Positions 1 through 11,570 of a DNA stretch of 64,000 nucleotides are shown here, in pieces (positions within the stretch are counted from its first letter, which is position 1; the number at the start of each line of letters is the position of its first letter). The DNA is from Jackrogersella multiformis. Taxonomy: Eukaryota > Ascomycota > Sordariomycetes > Xylariales > Hypoxylaceae. Where the stretch lies: NCBI GenBank assembly GCA_902806575.1, contig CADCXD010000010.1, positions 2,944,696-3,008,695 on the forward strand, in the 5' to 3' direction. The position numbers and the translations under genes were made by a program. The notes under the pieces were generated by a model, which saw only the letters and a list, made by a program, of their open reading frames with translations, was not told the DNA's origin and did not search any database.

Positions 1-26
1 AAGCAAAGGCGCTCCCCGCTGAGATA

Positions 27-557
27 TCAAATCCCAAGCATTAATCCACCGGCGACGACACCGGCGACGACTCCTGCGCGCAGAGCTGCCTGTCCGCTGC
101 CCTCGCATCGCATCCTGCCGGCTCCCGCGTCTAATATGGGCTGGTGCCAACCGCAATGCGTCTCTAGCGGGAACGCGACGCAACTCCAGTACGTCGTCTG
201 AACGTACTTGACCCCCATCTCGTGGAAGTTACCACCTGGCGGATCCAGCTCAGGCGACGGTGTGATCTCGGGGCCGTTTGCGCTGGCAGTTGACGCGGAT
301 GTGGGTGTATCTAATGGTACGGCAGTACAACTAGTCATAGCGGTAGCAGCACTTGTCGGCTGCGGGGGACACAGAGACGACACATTGAACTGTGTCGGAG
401 TTGTGTTGCTTGCTGTTATTGTCGTGAGGGGCAATGCCGCCGCAGACGTCGCCGTTGTGGAAGACGAACTCAGACTAAGAGGGATCGCGGTCCTCGGTGT
501 TCTTAAGCTGGCCTCCGCAAGGCTAAGTAGTGCAATCAGAGTGATGATTGCCAGCAT
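27..557 (-). CDS. Small secreted Ser/Thr-rich protein, possibly GPI-anchored
   Basis: Single-exon 176-aa protein starting at an ATG (555-557). Residues 1-16 form a hydrophobic signal peptide. Residues 20-100 are a low-complexity Ser/Thr/Ala/Pro segment likely to be O-glycosylated. A compact conserved-looking part follows, with TTYWSCVAFPLETHCGWHQP around residues 120-139 and its two cysteines. The C-terminus is hydrophobic (AGVVAGVVAGGLMLGI) directly at the stop, preceded by small residues (EGSGQAA), which is what a GPI-attachment signal looks like. I infer a cell-wall or plasma-membrane surface protein. The exact function is not recognised. A C-terminal transmembrane anchor is the alternative to GPI. 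Confidence 0.7.
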   Translation of the reverse strand: MLAIITLIALLSLAEASLRTPRTAIPLSLSSSSTTATSAAALPLTTITASNTTPTQFNVSSLCPPQPTSAATAMTSCTAVPLDTPTSASTASANGPEITPSPELDPPGGNFHEMGVKYVQTTYWSCVAFPLETHCGWHQPILDAGAGRMRCEGSGQAALRAGVVAGVVAGGLMLGI

Positions 558-2018
558 CGCGTAAATCTCGCAGTGTCGTGTTCTTGTATTAACTCGTAAG
601 AGATTTCCCGTATATTCCGAGAACGCAGACGGTTCTCGAAGGATAATGAGGGCAAGATAGGTAGATTATAGGTGCCGGATGAGGGTAATATGCTGTTGAG
701 GCCAGCTCAATGAGATAGAGATTTAAATATACAACGTTAGGTACTCTATCATATGGTTATTGCGAAGATAGGCAAGGCAAGGCTGTCACAGAAGAGCGAA
801 CGAAAGAAATAATCAGAATAGAATCAAACGTGGGTGGAACGGAGGCTATGAGTAATTCATACACCCTTACTATACCAACTTTCCAGAATCACCTCGCAAT
901 TAATACATTCTTCAGTCTGCCAACAGGTAATATGAAAGATACTAACGCATGCGCGCTGACGAAAAGGACAGCCATTGGACGACACATCACTTTCATACAA
1001 GCCTAAGTAGGATCCATCAAGTTTCCTATATTCACTGACAAGTCATTTGCTCGTTGACCCCCGATGAGAAATGAGTCTTGTCCTTGGCAAAACCGAGATA
1101 ATATTTTCTACACGGCAAACATACCTAGGTATCCTCGCGTGTCAGAGACAAGTTACCAAACTGGAAAACGGATGGCTACTTGGCCACGACGAAGGAGACC
1201 TACCGGGTGGAGGTTTTGTCGCAGTTAGGAACTACATTTGCTGATATCGAGAGCTCTGATTGGTGTGTTGTGTATGCAGGGTCATGCCAGAAATCCCCTT
1301 TCCCCTCTCCCGATGCTGTAGGAAATCTTCTAGACCAACTCGGGTCGCCCTGAGACTTGGGATCTAGTTATAATGCAAACTGAAAAGCTAGAAGCCCTAT
1401 AGAAACCCCAAGACTTTCCGAATTTCATTCGTGCTGTGAATTTATTGGGTCTGGCTCTTTGGACTCTCATGTTCGATATTGCTTGGCATATCCCTATCAT
1501 ACCGGGACTTTCTAAGGGATTATTCCAACCTGAACCATGCTAGGTATTCATTTCTATTCGTTTTAGAAGTCTTCCCTTGGTCTGCGCACACTAAATCATG
1601 GCATCCATACCTGTAGGTATGTCTTTACCACTGATACACCACGTACAGACGACTGATTGGTACCTATTTACTAGGTAGGAAAATGATATTCAGTGTGGAC
1701 AACGGTTTGATGTACATGATATTAAATGGATCTCAGGTAAAACAACAAAATACAATTGTAATAAAGTGGTAATATCTTCCCTTCAATAAGCGATATCTCA
1801 CAGCTATTCCTCGTTCGATTAAGCCAGTACCTAGGTAGTAGTATGATTAATTATTCCTCTAGCCCGGTAGACCTTATAATGACGCTTGTACTCCATGTGC
1901 CGTTCTTGAACTGACCTCGGGGGCATCTAAGATTAATAAGCCCATCCAAACCCGCAACTCCGTATCACACCTCGTCCCGCCAGCGCATGCTTCCAACCAA
2001 TCCAAAGGAGCTTCCGTT
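558..2018. other. Intergenic, no gene seen
   Basis: About 1.46 kb between the secreted protein (its promoter is here) and the 3' end of SGF29. AT-rich with stops in all frames. Several copies of the interspersed CCTAGGTA-type motif lie near 1134, 1660-1680 and 1832. Confidence 0.6.
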
Positions 2019-3289
2019 TCAACCCCGATACTCCACGACATGCCTACGGGTGACGGCTTGCATCGTATTGCTGCTCTCCTCACCCTCAAACTTCAGATTA
2101 ACCTTGCCTTCGCCGTCCATCCCCATGACTTCGGCTTTATAGAACGTCGTCGTGTTGGGATAGAGTGCCAGCACCGTCTTGCCTGTCTCCAAGGGCGGCA
2201 AGATAGACCCTTCCCGGGGAATCAGAATCATGCTGCTAGCACTGGTTCGGAAATCCTTCTGGTGTCCGTTCTCATCTACGTCCGCGTCGAGGACCTTGTA
2301 CCGCCTTGACTTGCCATCGCCGCGCACATCTTGAACGATACCCAGTATCCAGTCCGTCTGCTCGTTGTTCATCATCTTCGGTCTAAAAGCTACTTCGTCA
2401 TCCTTGGAAAATGTCTGTTTAGTACGAATGGAATTAGAGGCTGATCCGGCCTGTGGCTCGGCACTTCCCGCCTTGGCCGCTGGAGTAGAGCGGTCTAACC
2501 TAGGCGGCACTGAGTCACGGTCACCCTTGCTGCCCCCGCCCATGCGGCGAGGTAAAGCAGGGTTGGGGGACGGCACGGGGGAGTCACCGGCCCCGTCAAA
2601 GTCATACAGGGAAGATGCAGCCGCTGCTGATTCCTTAGCTCGTTGGACAGACGTTCGGGACGTGTTTGATTCTTGCTGGTCCTCCTTGGCCTTCTGCACG
2701 GCACGTAGTACCTTGAGCTTTTCAAGCGTCTCTGTGATGTTTTGACCGGCCAATTCATTGATCTTCACGCCCTTGCGGAAGAGCCTGTCGAGTTCGGTAT
2801 GATCCTCGGCCGCGAGGGCTGACACGGTTAATCCGAATACGTAGGTGGTGAAAAGCAGGCGAGGCGGAAATCGAACTTACTGCCATTATCCCTCTTCTCT
2901 GCCATGAGCTTCTCTTGATTGCGGATATCAATAACATTCTGGCTGCTCTCATTAAACGTTTCAGCGGCACCGGGGATCTTGTCCTTGATGTCTTTCCACA
3001 TGCCCAGTTCCTCACCATGTTCACCGATCTCGCTATTGCGATTAGGACCCCTACGCTGGCTTCCCCGAGAAGACATCTCAGCAGGATTCTCCCTCTTGGG
3101 CCTTGGCGCCGTAGATGTGTTTCTAGTCCTAGACTTTGTAGGACTACTTGGTTCAGGTTGATCTTTAGCAGCTGGTGCCCTGGCTGTAGCTTCTATAGTT
3201 CGACGAGAGCTAATTGGAGGATCCCAGGCCGGACCAAGCTCGGCGTTGAGCCTCTTCAAGTTTCTCTTAGTGATCTTGTCAGCTCCCAT
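2019..3289 (-). CDS. SGF29: SAGA-associated factor 29 (SGF29), tandem Tudor protein
   Basis: Two exons, 3289-2881 and 2818-2019, joined over a 62-bp intron (2819-2880, GTAAGT donor, TCAG acceptor), giving 402 aa. SGF29 is the H3K4me2/3 reader of the SAGA histone acetyltransferase complex in the nucleus. The C-terminal ~130 residues (about 270-402) form the double Tudor module: FSKDDEVAF, DWILGIVQDV, then ALYPNTTTFYKAEV with the aromatic cage residues and VNLKFEGEE. The N-terminal half has the helical LDRLFRKGVKINEL region that in the family contacts the complex. The first ATG (3289) gives a 71-residue basic leader. Met72 (3076, MSSRGSQRRG) looks more like the usual family start and may be the true one. 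Divergently transcribed from the phosphomannose isomerase gene. Confidence 0.9.
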
Positions 3290-4053
3290 TGCAGCGGCAG
3301 CGTAGAGACAATGTTAAAAAACGAATGGGTTATAAGTAAAATTTGTGACTTTGCGACTTTGTATAGGCACTTTATAGCTGAAGCATACACAGACAGTTGT
3401 AGTTGTAATTGGTTTGACGAGGGATGTTAGAAAGGCGAATTACTTATTCCATGAACGCGATACTGGAAAGACAAGAAATGCAAAAATGCAAAAATACAAG
3501 AAACACAAGATCTAGAATTAAATCACCTACTAAATACAGATATCTATCTTATCTACCTAGGTAGGTAGTTAGAAGAGAGAGAAAGGGGGGGGGGGAGTAG
3601 CGATGAGGGTTTGGCGGGCGAGGCAAGAGCTAAGAGACAAGACGGAAAGAGAGATGAAGAATCCGAAAATCTAGCTGAGATCCAAAAAGAATATTAAATG
3701 AATAAATAAATGAATAAAAACAAATATAAAATGTTATGTAGGTGAGGAGATGCGACAAGGTCGCTCTTTATAATGAGTGCTAGCTAGAAGCATTGGAAAA
3801 GGCTCGAGAGCAAACGCCTCATGGCGTGTCTAAATGGGTTGATAATAATGAAAGCATAAGCATTTTAAATCTAGTGCAAAAGTGAAGCGAGTGAGTCTAT
3901 CGAGAGTTGTTTTGTTTCTTGATTGGTTACAATCGAAGTTCAGTCTATCGGTCATTCAATCGTGGCTTGAATGGTTTGAATGGCTTGAAGTGGGAGAGTG
4001 GCTCGAATTTATGACCCAAAAGGGAAATAGTCCCTATTTCTTATTCTACCTAT

Positions 4054-4095
4054 GTAGGTACCTACCTTACGTAGCTGTCTAGGTAGGTACCTAAG
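4054..4095. repeat. Cluster of TACCTAGGTA-type palindromic motifs
   Basis: Overlapping GTAGGTACCTACC and TAGGTAGGTACCTA units, part of the interspersed family described in the findings. It lies in the SGF29/PMI divergent promoter. Confidence 0.7.
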
Positions 4096-4140
4096 TGTAG
4101 CACGTGGGGTAACGTGGGGCTCCGAGAGCACATCTGTGTT

Positions 4141-4172
4141 GCAATTGCAAATGCAAATGCAAATGCAAATGC
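4141..4172. repeat. (GCAAAT)n hexanucleotide repeat
   Basis: About four tandem GCAAAT units following GCAATT, so that the octamer ATGCAAAT recurs. Located about 380 bp before the PMI start codon, in its promoter or 5' UTR. Confidence 0.85.
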
Positions 4173-4550
4173 GTCGGCGGCTCGGCGGGGTAACTCCCCG
4201 CATCTTGAGCATTAAACCTTTTTCCCCTTTTCCCTTTCTTGACCTTAGGTAAGAAATTTAATGTTTCTTACCTCTTACTGGAATTCCAAACTTCTTCACC
4301 TCCTAGAAAAACATCAATCACTTTTACATACGTCTGGAAATTTATTAACCAGATACAAAGCACAATACTTACTTAGGTACCTACCTAGGTATGTAGAGTT
4401 GAACTTCGAACCTCTACCTGTTAAATACCTTATACTTACCGAAATAGATAATTATCTCTTGCCGACTTCTACCACGATCGCGATCCTACTAAAGCCCTCC
4501 CCTTCCACCTACCTACCACAACCACTGTCGAATCGTCATCACCGTCGAGA

Positions 4551-5984
4551 ATGGTGTTACCCGTTCCCCTAATACGGCTCCAATGCGGAGTAAACTCCTA
4601 CGACTGGGGCAAGATTGGATCTGAGTCTGCCGCAGCCAAATTCGCCGCGGCAACGCCCTCAGATACCTTGAACATCCAGTCAGACAAGCCATACGCCGAG
4701 GTGCGCCTGTTATTGCTTAGACCCAGGCATCCAGATCGCTAATATTGAGGGCCTTTGCGTTGACAGCTATGGATGGGTACCCACCCTTCGAATCCCTCCA
4801 AGGACCTTGAGTCTGGCCGGACGCTGCTCGAGCTAGTCGAGGAGAACCAGATGCTGCTAGCATCATCAGTGAAAGCGAGGTACGGTACCAAGCTACCTTT
4901 CCTCTTCAAGGTGCTCTCTATAAACAAGGCCCTGTCCATCCAAGCGCATCCCAACAAGAAACTCGCCGAGCAATTAAATGCTAGGGACCCTAGGAACTAC
5001 CCCGACGACAACCACAAGCCTGAGATGGCCATCGCCATTACCGATTTCGAAGGCCTATGTGGGTTCCGCCCGCTCGGAGAGATCGCCCATTTTCTATCTT
5101 CAGTGCCTGCTCTACGGCAATTGGTTGGTGAAGATGCCGCGAAGGCTTTCATCGCTACGGTTCGAGGACAGGAGAGTGACGGTTCCTCCGAGTCTACGAC
5201 GCAAAACAAGAGAGCACTTCAGTCCGCTTTTGCCGCTCTAATGAATTCTTCTCAAGAAGATGTGGCATCGGCCGCGAAAGCACTTGTCTTAGAGGCCGAG
5301 AGCAAAGGTAGCGAATTTGCGGATGGGGGAGTTGAGTCAACCAGTGGATCAGTCATCTCCGAGCTAGTGACTAGATTGAACGGACAGTTCCCTGACGATA
5401 TCGGCCTCTTCGTCTTGTTCTTCTTAAACTTCGTGAAGCTTTCTGCCGGTGAAGCTCTCTTCCTCAAGGCGGACGACATCCACGCCTATGTGTCGGGAGA
5501 TATCATCGAGTGTATGGCGGCAAGCGACAATGTCGTACGAGCTGGATTCACACCCAAGTTCAAGGACGTCCAGACATTAGTCGATTTACTAACTTACAAC
5601 TATGCCCCCATCGAGGAGCAGAAGATGTCGCCAACCGAGTATCCGTATGTAGTGCTCAACCGCACCGCATATAGCTCTGGTTCAGAAGCGACCCTGTACG
5701 ATCCACCAATCGACGAGTTCAGTGTCATCAGGACGGTCCTCAACGGTGATGGATCGAAGGCCACTTTTGATCCTCTAGACGGACCGAGCATCGTCATCTG
5801 CACCGGCGGTAAGGGCAAAATAACGGTTGGACCTAAGACCGAGGAGATCAAGGAAGGCTACGTCTTCTTTGTTGGTGCTACCGCGGAGTTAGTTCTAGAG
5901 TCCCAAGGTGGCCCGGATGACTCGTTCATAAGCTTCAAAGCGTTCTGCGAAGTTGAAGACTATAGTAACGGTGCGCAATTATAA
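4551..5984 (+). CDS. PMI40: Mannose-6-phosphate isomerase (type I)
   Basis: Exons 4551-4700 and 4767-5984, with a 66-bp intron (4701-4766; GCTAAT branch site, ACAG acceptor), coding for 455 aa. The cytosolic zinc enzyme interconverts fructose-6-P and mannose-6-P and so feeds GDP-mannose, glycosylation and cell-wall mannan. The start MVLPVPLIRLQCGVNSYDWG is the typical N-terminus. Zinc-ligand motif SIQAHPNKKLA (Gln ~109, His ~111), then EMAIAITDFEGLCGF and the active-site region EALFLKADDIHAYVSGDIIE with the second His ligand. Length is normal for fungal PMI (about 440-460 aa). The intron disrupts the codon block ahead of LWMGTHP, a conserved motif that is restored exactly by splicing. Confidence 0.97.
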
Positions 5985-6417
5985 CCGGGGGCGATCTCAC
6001 GATAGTGTTTTACAAAATTTTGATGCTCTGAGCTCTTTTAATGGCGAGATATTTTGGGCAGCTCTGAATGATTTGAGCCATGAAAAAAAAAAATTTATTT
6101 TATTTTATTTTATTTTTAAAGATCTCTATTATCCGACCCGACCTATGCTTCGTCTAGAGATATCCTAAAAGCAATTGATGGTTGGGTTAAATTCGTCGCT
6201 CTGAAATGTACCATCATGTCTATTCCCTTTTTGTGAATGGGGTAGGTATTCGTGTAGTTGAATATGTATTCATTAATGCCCCTTTTGGAGCTACATACTC
6301 CGTAGGTAGGTAGATGGATCTACCCGGCATATGCCCCTTTTTAGACATTGGTGGAATTGGCCCAAACCCTTTTTTATTCTCCGTCCCTTCCCGAGTGCAG
6401 GTGATCAGCCTCTTGAG

Positions 6418-6718
6418 GGTACCTAGGTACCAAGTTTGGTTGTACCTAGGTACTTACTTCTACTACGTAAGTCAGGGAAAATATTCCGTTTAACCCGATC
6501 AGGTATTCAACGCGCTTCTAGCGTGATACTATAGCATACATCCATACCTCTAGGCTCTAGGTGCCGTACCTAGTAGCTCCCTCCCTACACGTACAGTGTA
6601 CTACCTTCGTAGTGTAGTACTACGTAGATGCCCCTAGGGGATTTCCCCTAAAAGAGGGAGAGCCCTGGAGGTAGCTTCTACCTAGGTACCTAAGGCTACC
6701 AAGGTAGGTACTACCTAG
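6418..6718. repeat. Two TACCTAGGTA-type motif clusters
   Basis: 6418-6452 carries two GTACCTAGGTAC copies about 20 bp apart. 6679-6718 carries TACCTAGGTACCTA followed by inverted partial copies. Non-coding, upstream of ARF6. Confidence 0.7.
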
Positions 6719-7254
6719 AAGTTTAAAGTAGCGGAGATTTGATTGGAAAGATTTGATGAGGTCCTGGCGCATTTTAATCCATGTTTCATTAATCTTCTAA
6801 TTTGGAAACCGACACGACGAACCAATCTTTTTTTTCCTTTCCTTTCCTTACCTATCCTTTACTCACTCTTTTTTTCTTCCCTCTTTTCACTCTTTCGCCG
6901 TGCATATCTCAAATCTCGGAAATTGTAATTTTTATCTATTTTTAATCATCCCTCATACGGAGTTCTACGACACCCATCCGTCGGTATTGTGAATCCATCT
7001 CACGAACCCCAGTCGAATAACACGACCACACACCATACACCACACACCATAAACCACAAACCACACTACGAAAGAACGCTGTGACTCCAGTCAGTTTCAA
7101 TTGCTGGGTTTACCAAGAGCTCATTAGTGACCAATCGCAACGACGCCCTGGGCTGCAAATCACCGCTCCACCTACCATCCATCCTCCCTCCCTCCAGGCT
7201 CACATGTTAATCACACCGACGACATAATATTCTTCCTAACCCCAGGTATTTGAC

Positions 7255-7368
7255 GTGAGTGAAAAAAACCCTGGACTCGACTCTGTAAACAACAACCAAC
7301 TCGACACGCATTCGTAGAATAAACCATCAGCGACGATATCGATCGAGTTTATTCTTTTTCTTCCGCAG
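7255..7368 (+). other. Possible 5'-UTR intron of ARF6
   Basis: A GTGAGT donor at 7255 and a pyrimidine-tract acceptor (TTCTTTTTCTTCCGCAG) ending at 7368, 37 bp before the ARF6 ATG. Only sequence signals support it. Confidence 0.45.
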
Positions 7369-7405
7369 AATCTCCATCGACGATCAACAAGCAAGATCAT
7401 TCAAA

Positions 7406-8146
7406 ATGGGGGGCCAACTCTCCAAGATGATGGGAAAGATCTTCGGATCTAAGGAGATGCGATTACTGATGTTGGGACTCGACGCTGCTGGCAAGACCAC
7501 GATCCTGTATAAGCTCAAGCTAGGCCAGGACGTCACCACTATCCCTACTGTTGGCTTCAATGTCGAGACAGTAACGTATAAGAACGTAAAGTTCAACGTC
7601 TGGGATGTCGGTGGCCAAGACAAGATCCGTCCCCTGTGGAGGCATTACTTCAGCGGTAGGTGACAAGGCCATTCTTCATCACCTGTATACCTTACCATAC
7701 GGGTACCATAGGAAGACATTACACAGGTGCTAATATTATGCTACGTCGATAGGAACCCAAGGTCTCATCTTCGTCATCGACTCTTCTGATCGCGCGCGAA
7801 TGGACGAGGCCAGACAAGAACTACATCGCATCATCAACGATAGGGAGATGAAGGACAGCCTGCTGCTGGTTTTCGCAAACAAGCAAGATATCAACGAGGG
7901 TATGTAGCAATGAGTGCTGTTTCACATCTGTTACGCTACCCGGTGTGAATAAAATAACGCGTACTAACTGCTCCCACAGCTCTGAAACCCCAAGAAGTAA
8001 CTGAAGCATTGCAATTGTCCAAGCTGAAGGATAAGATCTGGTACGTGGTACCTAGCTGTGCCACGACAGGAGAGGGTCTGCTCGAAGGTCTAGCATGGCT
8101 GTCCAACAATGTCAAGGCTCCCCCTACGCCCGCTGCTAAGAAGTAG
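7406..8146 (+). CDS. ARF6: ARF6-type small GTPase (ArfB)
   Basis: Three exons, 7406-7655, 7753-7899 and 7980-8146, with introns of 97 and 80 bp (GTAGGT and GTATGT donors; TGCTAAT and TACTAAC branch sites), giving 187 aa. Gly2 of MGGQLSKMMG allows N-myristoylation. P-loop GLDAAGKT (24-31), switch I region TTIPTVGFNVETV, switch II WDVGGQDKIRPLW, NKQD and SCATTGEG guanine-binding motifs are all intact. LGQDVTTIPTVGFNVETVTY and QELHRIINDREM are closer to ARF6 than to ARF1, so I assign it to the plasma-membrane/endocytic ARF6 class that in filamentous fungi supports endocytosis and polarity. The C-terminal KAPPTPAAKK tail is a little longer than in animal ARF6. Confidence 0.95.
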
Positions 8147-9523
8147 GGCTTCTAATTCTTTGTTCCTTCGATACCCTTGTTATTTGATTTAGAACACCAC
8201 ACCGCGACGCTCGACGGGCGTGGACACGATGGTCGAACAATAGTCTGTCGATTCGCATGGTCCGTATCCCTCTAATAATACGGAGAAATTGTTTTGGGCT
8301 AGAATACCCGCGGTGCGATAAGATGAAGTAAGGTACCTGGCACGTTTTGATTTGTCCATTGGGAGACGGTGCGGGCAGTAATACGATAGAGCCGGACGGT
8401 TTCCTATCATCTATACCTTATATATCACCCTAGCCCTACATATTTCAGTTGCGCGCGTGCGAAGGAAGTGAAAAGGGGGGCGACCGAGATATGGTCTGCG
8501 ATGGACCACCGTAGTCGATACATTCCTACAGGCTCAGACAGGCGGATAGTAGTTGTTGAAGCGAAGTGGATATACCCAGGCCTTCCTTGATATCAGAGCC
8601 TCTGAAGCATCTCCTTTTCCGTACCTCAAGTTCTTTGTCTTATTGTCTCTTGGTCACGAATTTCACCCCACATTAGCCTCCTCATCTTACGGTACGAACG
8701 GGGACGGTTTATCAAGGCGAACGATTCGAGAGGAAGGAAATGAGAGGAGCGCAGAGGAAAGAATAAACCCATCCACGTCGTCCTAAATTTAGTATGTAAC
8801 GGGCGGGTGGGATCGCTGCTTGCTTAGGGAGGGATCTACGGGGTGGATCTTTTTGTATAGGTACCGCATATTAATATTTATAATGTAGGCGGCCTGGCTG
8901 ATCTGCTTGGAGGAGGGGCGGACAGACGATGCCGCCGCCGTAGTATTTTCGCTTCGAGTTGAGGAATGAAAATATATTAAACTACCTGAGTAATCCGAGT
9001 GAGGCATTATATCTAGATATACATGGTGAACAATGCCCATGAAATTCCATGTTTACCTAGGTAGGATCATATCGAAAGTAGAGTACGGCTTTGGAGTTGG
9101 ATGGACACTCAAGTACATACATAACATACTGTATGTCATCGTGGTAGTTGGATAATAGTATATTCAAGACGTGAGATATCCAGTGCTCCAATGCTAAGCA
9201 TCCCCCAAACGCCTATACGTAATGCTAGCATCAACGCGACGCAGCTCAACGCAATGCCAATGGATGTCATGCCTATTCCTCGTCGCTGTGCTCCATGCCG
9301 GTTCCCAGCTAATGTAACGCCATTACACCTCCAAACCCGAAGCAAGTCCGTGCTCCTTGCCGTGTCAAACCAAGACAATCCGATAGTCCTACGTGTCTAG
9401 GTACTCATAAGTAGAATACCTAACCCGTTCGATGTGATATCCGACTGACGTCTTTCGTGTTGTACTTGATTCCTTGTTCTCTCCCTCTCCCTCTTTCTTT
9501 CTCTTTATTCCTTTCTCCATAAA
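8147..9523. other. Intergenic, convergent 3' flanks of ARF6 and SSN3
   Basis: About 1.38 kb with no supported gene. Short frames here lack codon structure and homology I can recognise. CT-rich tract (about 9478-9520) sits just past the SSN3 stop codon. Confidence 0.5.
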
Positions 9524-11570
9524 TTAACCCTCCTTAACCCTCTTCACGGGCCTGACAACGCTATCGTCGGGCAAGCCGGATCGCTTGGTGCCGGGCAGGC
9601 TCGCGGTGCGTATGTCGTTGTCGTCCTGGCTGACTCGGCGCTGCGGGTAGGCCACCTTGAGGCCCTCGAAGCAGCCGGCGTTGACGCCGATGCTGCCCGA
9701 CGAAGCCTGGAAGAACGGGTGCTGGAGCGCCTGCGCGGCCGTAAGCCGGCGCTCGGGGTCGTACTCGAGCAGGCCTGCCAGGAGCTTGTAGCCTTCGGCG
9801 CCGAGGGCCGCCAGGCTGCTGTTGGACGAGGGCGATGATGTGGAGGAGTGTGAGCCGATGGTGCTGTAGTACCATTTCTCGAGGTGGCTCGTTGACGGGG
9901 CCGATTTGCCGTGGTGATGGTGGTGGTGGTGGCTGTGGTGACCCGCGTGAAGCATAGGTGGCTGTAGTACGCTGAGGTTGTTGTACTCGGGCATGCTCGA
10001 TAGGAAGGGCCAACGCTCCTTGGTGGGCATGCCCATTATATCCACGATCTTCTGCATCTGGTTGCGCTGGAACGGCACCGTCTTCTTATCCATCTTCGCC
10101 TCCTCGCCCTTAAAGATGGGCCGCAAAGACAACAATTCGGCGAATATGCAACCTATAGCCCACATGTCGATCGCCGGCGTGTAGTGCCGACTCCCCAGGA
10201 GCAGCTCCGGCGCGCGGTACCAAATAGTCACCACCACCTTGTCGCCGCTCCATAGCGAGTGTAGGGGTTTGTAAAAAAGCCGGGCCAGACCTAGATCGCC
10301 GATCTTCACCCGCCCGCTCGATGTTACCATGATGTTGGCGGGTTTGAGGTCGCGATGTAGGACCCAGTTGCTGTGCAGGTATTGGCACCCGTTCAGTAGC
10401 TGAAACATGATGCTCTTGACGGTGGAAGGCGGGATGCTATGGCGCGGCTGTTGGGTATGATGATGGATGATCTGTAGAAGGTCGTGCTCGGCGTACTCGA
10501 ACACCATAAAGATGCACTTGTCCTCTAATATAATCTCTATGAGGCCGATGACGTTGTCGTGTTTCAGTTCCGAACACAATGCCATCTCACGCACCGCCGA
10601 CTGCGAGATACCTGAGTACTGTATCTGTTCCCCCTCCTTGTCGGGCTTGAACTTCTTGATGGCGAACTCCCCGGGCTGGCCATGCCGGCCTAGGGCCTTG
10701 TACACTCGCCCGTACGTACCGCTACTAATGAAGCCGACGACCTTATACTTGTCAACAACCCTGACTTTAGATTGATAACCCACATTTCCACCTCTGTCGT
10801 TTGGATCTATATCGAAGGTTAGTTATGTATTACTCTGAAAACGGACGTGCTAATCCCAGCGAGAGGAAGAAAAATAAAACCAAAAACAAAATAAAAGAGT
10901 TAAAGTACGTTGATTGCGAAACGCAGAAACCCTTGGTTGGAATGTGGGCGTTAATGTATGATGTATCGATCTAGGCTCTAGAGATTTAAGAAGGGAGAAG
11001 CCCGCGGTTGGAAACCCGTGAGATACCCTGTTATCCTCTGGTAACCGTACCCGACGGTGCCGTAGAGGGTTATCAAGGCCATCCCCAAGCACCATGATGT
11101 ACGGTGATCCTTTTTTTTCCTGGGAAGTGAAAAGGACGAAGGAAGATATGGTTACAAAATCAAAGCTGCGGTGACAATTTATGACAGTGGTAAGCTCTCA
11201 GCGGCGCAGCATGTCCCCAAAGTTGAATAAGTCCGAAGGCCACCAATCAAATGACGACTCAAGGTGTGAGATATGTGAGATAGATATTATAATCGCCGAA
11301 ATGAGGAAGGAGAAAAAACGTTGAGTAAAATATGAATAAAGCAACCAGCCCCAAGCAAGCAAGGAAGAAAGTACGTAGCCGGCAAACAAACACAATACAA
11401 TACATTACGATGCATTACGATATAACTAAAATTAAGATAGGGCTGGACAACAACGAATAAGAAGATTCGGTCTGCGTACCTTCAAAGGCGGCCTGTACGC
11501 TCCTCTTCAGGGTTTGGTTCCTAGCGGAGGCCGATGCTGGCGCCGACGTCACCGAATTGGGATTACTCAT
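9524..11570 (-). CDS. SSN3: Mediator cyclin-dependent kinase SSN3 (CDK8/Srb10)
   Basis: Two exons, 11570-11480 and 10806-9524, separated by an unusually long 673-bp intron (GTACGC donor, ATAG acceptor), giving 457 aa. The first exon supplies ARNQTLKRSVQAAFE, which joins in frame to DPNDRGGNVGYQSKVRV, the N-terminal pattern of filamentous-fungal SSN3. This kinase of the Mediator CDK8 module phosphorylates the Pol II CTD and transcription factors in the nucleus. Glycine loop SSGTYGRVY, AIKKFK lysine, CDK8-type SQSAVRE helix, catalytic HRDLKPAN (Asp ~183), DLG (~201) and APELLLGSRHYT are intact. A His-rich insert with seven consecutive histidines and a Ser-rich stretch lies before the last kinase subdomain. 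A basic nuclear-localisation-like tail (RPVKRVKEG) ends the protein. Confidence 0.93.
9906..9945 (-). repeat. (CAC/CAT)n codon repeat encoding a His run in SSN3
   Basis: GTGGTG-type repeat on the + strand, read on the minus strand as seven consecutive His codons with flanking His residues. In frame and inside the SSN3 kinase region. Confidence 0.85.

Larger units (their letters stand above)
3290..4550. promoter_or_regulatory. Divergent promoter region of SGF29 and PMI
   Basis: A 1.26-kb intergenic region without a supported gene. It holds a G10-type homopolymer near 3585-3594, a hexanucleotide repeat (4141-4172), TACCTAGGTA-type motifs (3554-3568, 4054-4095, 4373-4393) and a pyrimidine-rich stretch near 4216-4240 that resembles a fungal core promoter or transcription start region for the + strand gene. 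Confidence 0.5.
5985..7405. other. Intergenic region between PMI and ARF6
   Basis: 1.4 kb without a supported gene. The PMI 3' flank has an A11 run followed by repeated TTTTA units (about 6080-6117). Two TACCTAGGTA-type clusters follow (6418-6452, 6679-6718). From about 6830 pyrimidine-rich tracts and CACCACA repeats mark the ARF6 promoter and 5' UTR. Confidence 0.55.

Noticed and set aside
9136..9400. Overlapping frames on both strands, one with a hydrophobic helix
   Set aside because: Starts with a non-ATG codon on the minus strand, and the two strands look equally likely; no homology recognised.
11198..11395. 65-residue hydrophobic frame on the minus strand
   Set aside because: It lies inside the SSN3 first intron, shows no family motif and has no splice context of its own.
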